A stretch of DNA of 24,746 nucleotides from Petrocella sp024636985. GTDB taxonomy: Bacteria > Bacillota > Clostridia > Lachnospirales > Vallitaleaceae. The notes below the pieces were generated by a model. It was not told the DNA's origin and ran no database searches. It was given only the letters and a program-made list of their open reading frames with translations. The stretch covers positions 1 through 24,746 of the forward strand of contig JAGXFY010000094.1 of the NCBI GenBank assembly GCA_024636985.1. Direction: 5' to 3'. Below, piece by piece: positions 23,577 through 24,746 of the stretch (its first letter is position 1; the number at the start of each line of letters is the position of its first letter). The position numbers and the translations under genes are program-made.

Positions 23577-23798
23577 ATGCAGAATGAAAGAGCATTACTT
23601 GAAGCGGAACTTGAAAAAGTGAAACGAAAAATCGTGCTACTTGAAGAAACAGAAGCACGTCTACTAAGTATGCGTGTTATTGCTAAGGATGCCGCAGATA
23701 GAAAACTGGATCAAAAGGAAATAAGCGCTTATCAAAGTAAATTATGTGAACTCGAGGCTGAAGTGAGATTGCTGAGCGCAGATCTGAACATAACTTAA
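23577..23798 (+). CDS. Small coiled-coil protein of unknown function
   Basis: A 73 aa protein, nearly all charged helix: LLEAELEKVKRKIVLLEETEARLLSMRVIAKDAADRKLDQKEISAYQSKLCELEAEVRLLSADLNIT. Heptad patterns are clear at residues 7-30 and 45-70, so it is probably an antiparallel helical hairpin or dimer. The ending resembles the first helices of flagellin-type N-terminal regions (KEISAYQSKLCELEAEV, compare flagellin IQKEMSQLNSEI), which could mean origin from, or interaction with, flagellins. AAAGGAAG lies before the ATG. I do not recognise a named family. It stands between the endonuclease gene and flaG, where B. subtilis has no such gene. The 198-base space upstream has no clear promoter. Confidence 0.65.
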   Translation: MQNERALLEAELEKVKRKIVLLEETEARLLSMRVIAKDAADRKLDQKEISAYQSKLCELEAEVRLLSADLNIT

Positions 23799-23832
23799 TC
23801 CGAACTTAATGCCATATATTACGAATCGCCTA

Positions 23833-23859
23833 TTAACTTTCTAATTGAGAAGCCGATAT
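23833..23859 (+). promoter_or_regulatory. SigD-type promoter of flaG-fliD
   Basis: GCCGATAT at 23852-23859 is a perfect SigD -10. TTAA at 23833-23836 with a 15-base spacer, or TAAC at 23834-23837 with 14, serves as -35. It begins 63 bases before the flaG ATG and comes after the small coiled-coil gene. Confidence 0.82.
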
Positions 23860-23895
23860 ATAATGTAGGATATAACAATACAAGGAGGTATTACT

Positions 23896-24312
23896 ATGAG
23901 AATTGATTCGGTTGGCAGTGCAAACACAATGCCAACACCCCAAAGTGTAGAACGAGTAGGCAGAACGGAATCTCCGGCTCCAATGCAACCCGTGAAGAAA
24001 TCAGAAAGTCAGAATGAATCTGTGGTTAAGCAACAAGAACGTATCCATGTAGATGCAGAAGTGGCAGCAGTAGAAAATACAATAGAGCAAGAACAGCAAG
24101 TGATTAAGGCTATAGAAAAAGCCAACAAACACATTAGAACCTATGACAGACGACTTGAATTTTCAATACATGATTCGACCAAACAGATTATGGTGAAGGT
24201 CATCAACACTGAGAATGATACAGTTATTCGAGAAATACCGTCTGAAAAAGTCTTAGATATGGTCGCCCATTTGTGGGAGATCTCAGGCATACTTGTGGAC
24301 GAACATAGATAG
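23896..24312 (+). CDS. flaG: FlaG (YvyC) flagellar protein
   Basis: Protein of 138 aa that affects filament length or assembly in several bacteria. Residues 1-70 are polar and low in structure (PTPQSVERVGRTESPAPMQPVKKSESQNESVVKQQ). The FlaG domain covers the end: IEKANKHIRTYDRRLEFSIHDSTKQIMVKVINTENDTVIREIPSEKVLDMVAHLWEISGILVDEHR (about 75-138), with the IREIPSEKVLDM signature. AAGGAGG lies before the ATG. It has a SigD promoter and is followed after 11 bases by fliD, the same pairing as yvyC-fliD in B. subtilis. Confidence 0.93.
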   Translation: MRIDSVGSANTMPTPQSVERVGRTESPAPMQPVKKSESQNESVVKQQERIHVDAEVAAVENTIEQEQQVIKAIEKANKHIRTYDRRLEFSIHDSTKQIMVKVINTENDTVIREIPSEKVLDMVAHLWEISGILVDEHR

Positions 24313-24323
24313 GAGGTACTTCT

Positions 24324-24746
24324 ATGGCAATACAATTTACAGGACTGGCTTCAGGCCTTGATACCCAGAGCATAATACGAGATCTTATGAAAGTTGAAAG
24401 AACAAGAGTTGAGACTGTTGAAAAAGATAAAGTACTAGCACAATGGAAAAAAGAAACTTGGTCATCGATGAATGCAAAGCTTTTTAGTTTCTACAAAGAA
24501 GATCTCTTTTCTTTCAAGTCAGCAGGAACCTATAATAAGAAAAAGCTTACAAGTTCCAATGAAAATCTAGTTTCTCTTAACACATCTTCTGGTGCTGTAA
24601 GAGGCAGTCATAGCATTGAGGTAACAACCATGGCGAAGGGTTCCTTCCTAACAGGTGAAGCCTTAACTGGCGTGACAGCATCAACAACAGCCGGTGAGAT
24701 GATGACTTTCACAGATCCGGATACAAAAAGCCTAAATATCAGTCTA
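24324..24746 (+). CDS. fliD: Flagellar filament cap protein FliD (HAP2), 5' part
   Basis: Start of the filament cap gene; 141 codons are in the window and the frame is open to the edge. Translation begins MAIQFTGLASGLDTQSIIRDLMKVERTRVE, the standard FliD start (GLASGLDTQSII), followed by a helix and KWSSMNAKLFSFYKEDLFSFKSAGTYNKKKLTSSNENLVSL and GSHSIEVTTMAKGSFLTGE, as expected for the N-terminal HAP2 domain. The cap promotes flagellin folding at the growing tip. AGGAGGT lies before the ATG. It is in one operon with flaG. fliS and fliT would be expected next. Confidence 0.93.
   Translation, partial: MAIQFTGLASGLDTQSIIRDLMKVERTRVETVEKDKVLAQWKKETWSSMNAKLFSFYKEDLFSFKSAGTYNKKKLTSSNENLVSLNTSSGAVRGSHSIEVTTMAKGSFLTGEALTGVTASTTAGEMMTFTDPDTKSLNISL

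Overview
The window reads as a motile, low-to-middle G+C member of the Bacillota, most probably class Clostridia. The evidence is Bacillus-type gene order around comF, AGGAGG ribosome binding sites, AGA/TTA/ATA-rich codon use, SigD-type motility promoters and a FliW-CsrA-Hag circuit. A genus cannot be assigned from the sequence alone.

Layout. 1-5106: a ribonuclease HI gene with a perfect terminator, then a four-gene MacAB-type export operon (ATPase, Yip1 membrane protein, membrane fusion protein, FtsX/MacB permease). 5107-7312: a SigD-promoted rod operon (FlgF-like, FlgG, rod-binding protein) closed by a terminator. 7313-10386: a secreted phosphodiester glycosidase-family protein, a small membrane protein behind an excellent SigD promoter, and metK; two copies of a palindromic repeat lie in this and the previous region. 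10387-13920: recD2, comF and yvyF. 13921-20455: flgM, flgN, two tandem flgK-type genes, flgL, fliW, csrA. 20456-22472: the flagellin gene with a long structured leader and, at its 3' end, a group I intron. 22473-23434: a LAGLIDADG homing endonuclease on the minus strand. 23577-24746: a small coiled-coil protein, flaG, and the start of fliD. From comF to fliD the order matches the comF-yvyF-flgM-flgN-flgK-flgL-fliW-csrA-hag-flaG-fliD locus of Bacillus subtilis, apart from the second flgK, the intron/endonuclease insertion and the small coiled-coil gene.

How it works together. Five sites fit the SigD pattern TAAA-N15-GCCGATAT closely (before the rod operon, the small membrane protein, flgM, hag and flaG), so one sigma factor, held back by FlgM, would time late flagellar genes. 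FliW and CsrA would tune flagellin translation; the hag leader has a hairpin showing AGGGAA in a six-base loop, a typical CsrA target form.

The most unusual system is at the 3' end of hag. A group I intron (best placed at 21993-22374) interrupts the gene 14 codons before its end, but the first 45 bases of the intron are a synonymously recoded copy of the displaced exon, including a stop codon. Unspliced and spliced mRNA would therefore encode almost the same 450-residue flagellin, differing by one Asn/Gln. The likely homing endonuclease lies outside the intron on the opposite strand, and its promoter carries a near-perfect LexA (SOS) operator. Together this looks like a mobile intron that insures its host gene against failed splicing, with a DNA-damage-controlled endonuclease beside it. 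Splicing, endonuclease activity and SOS control are inferences.
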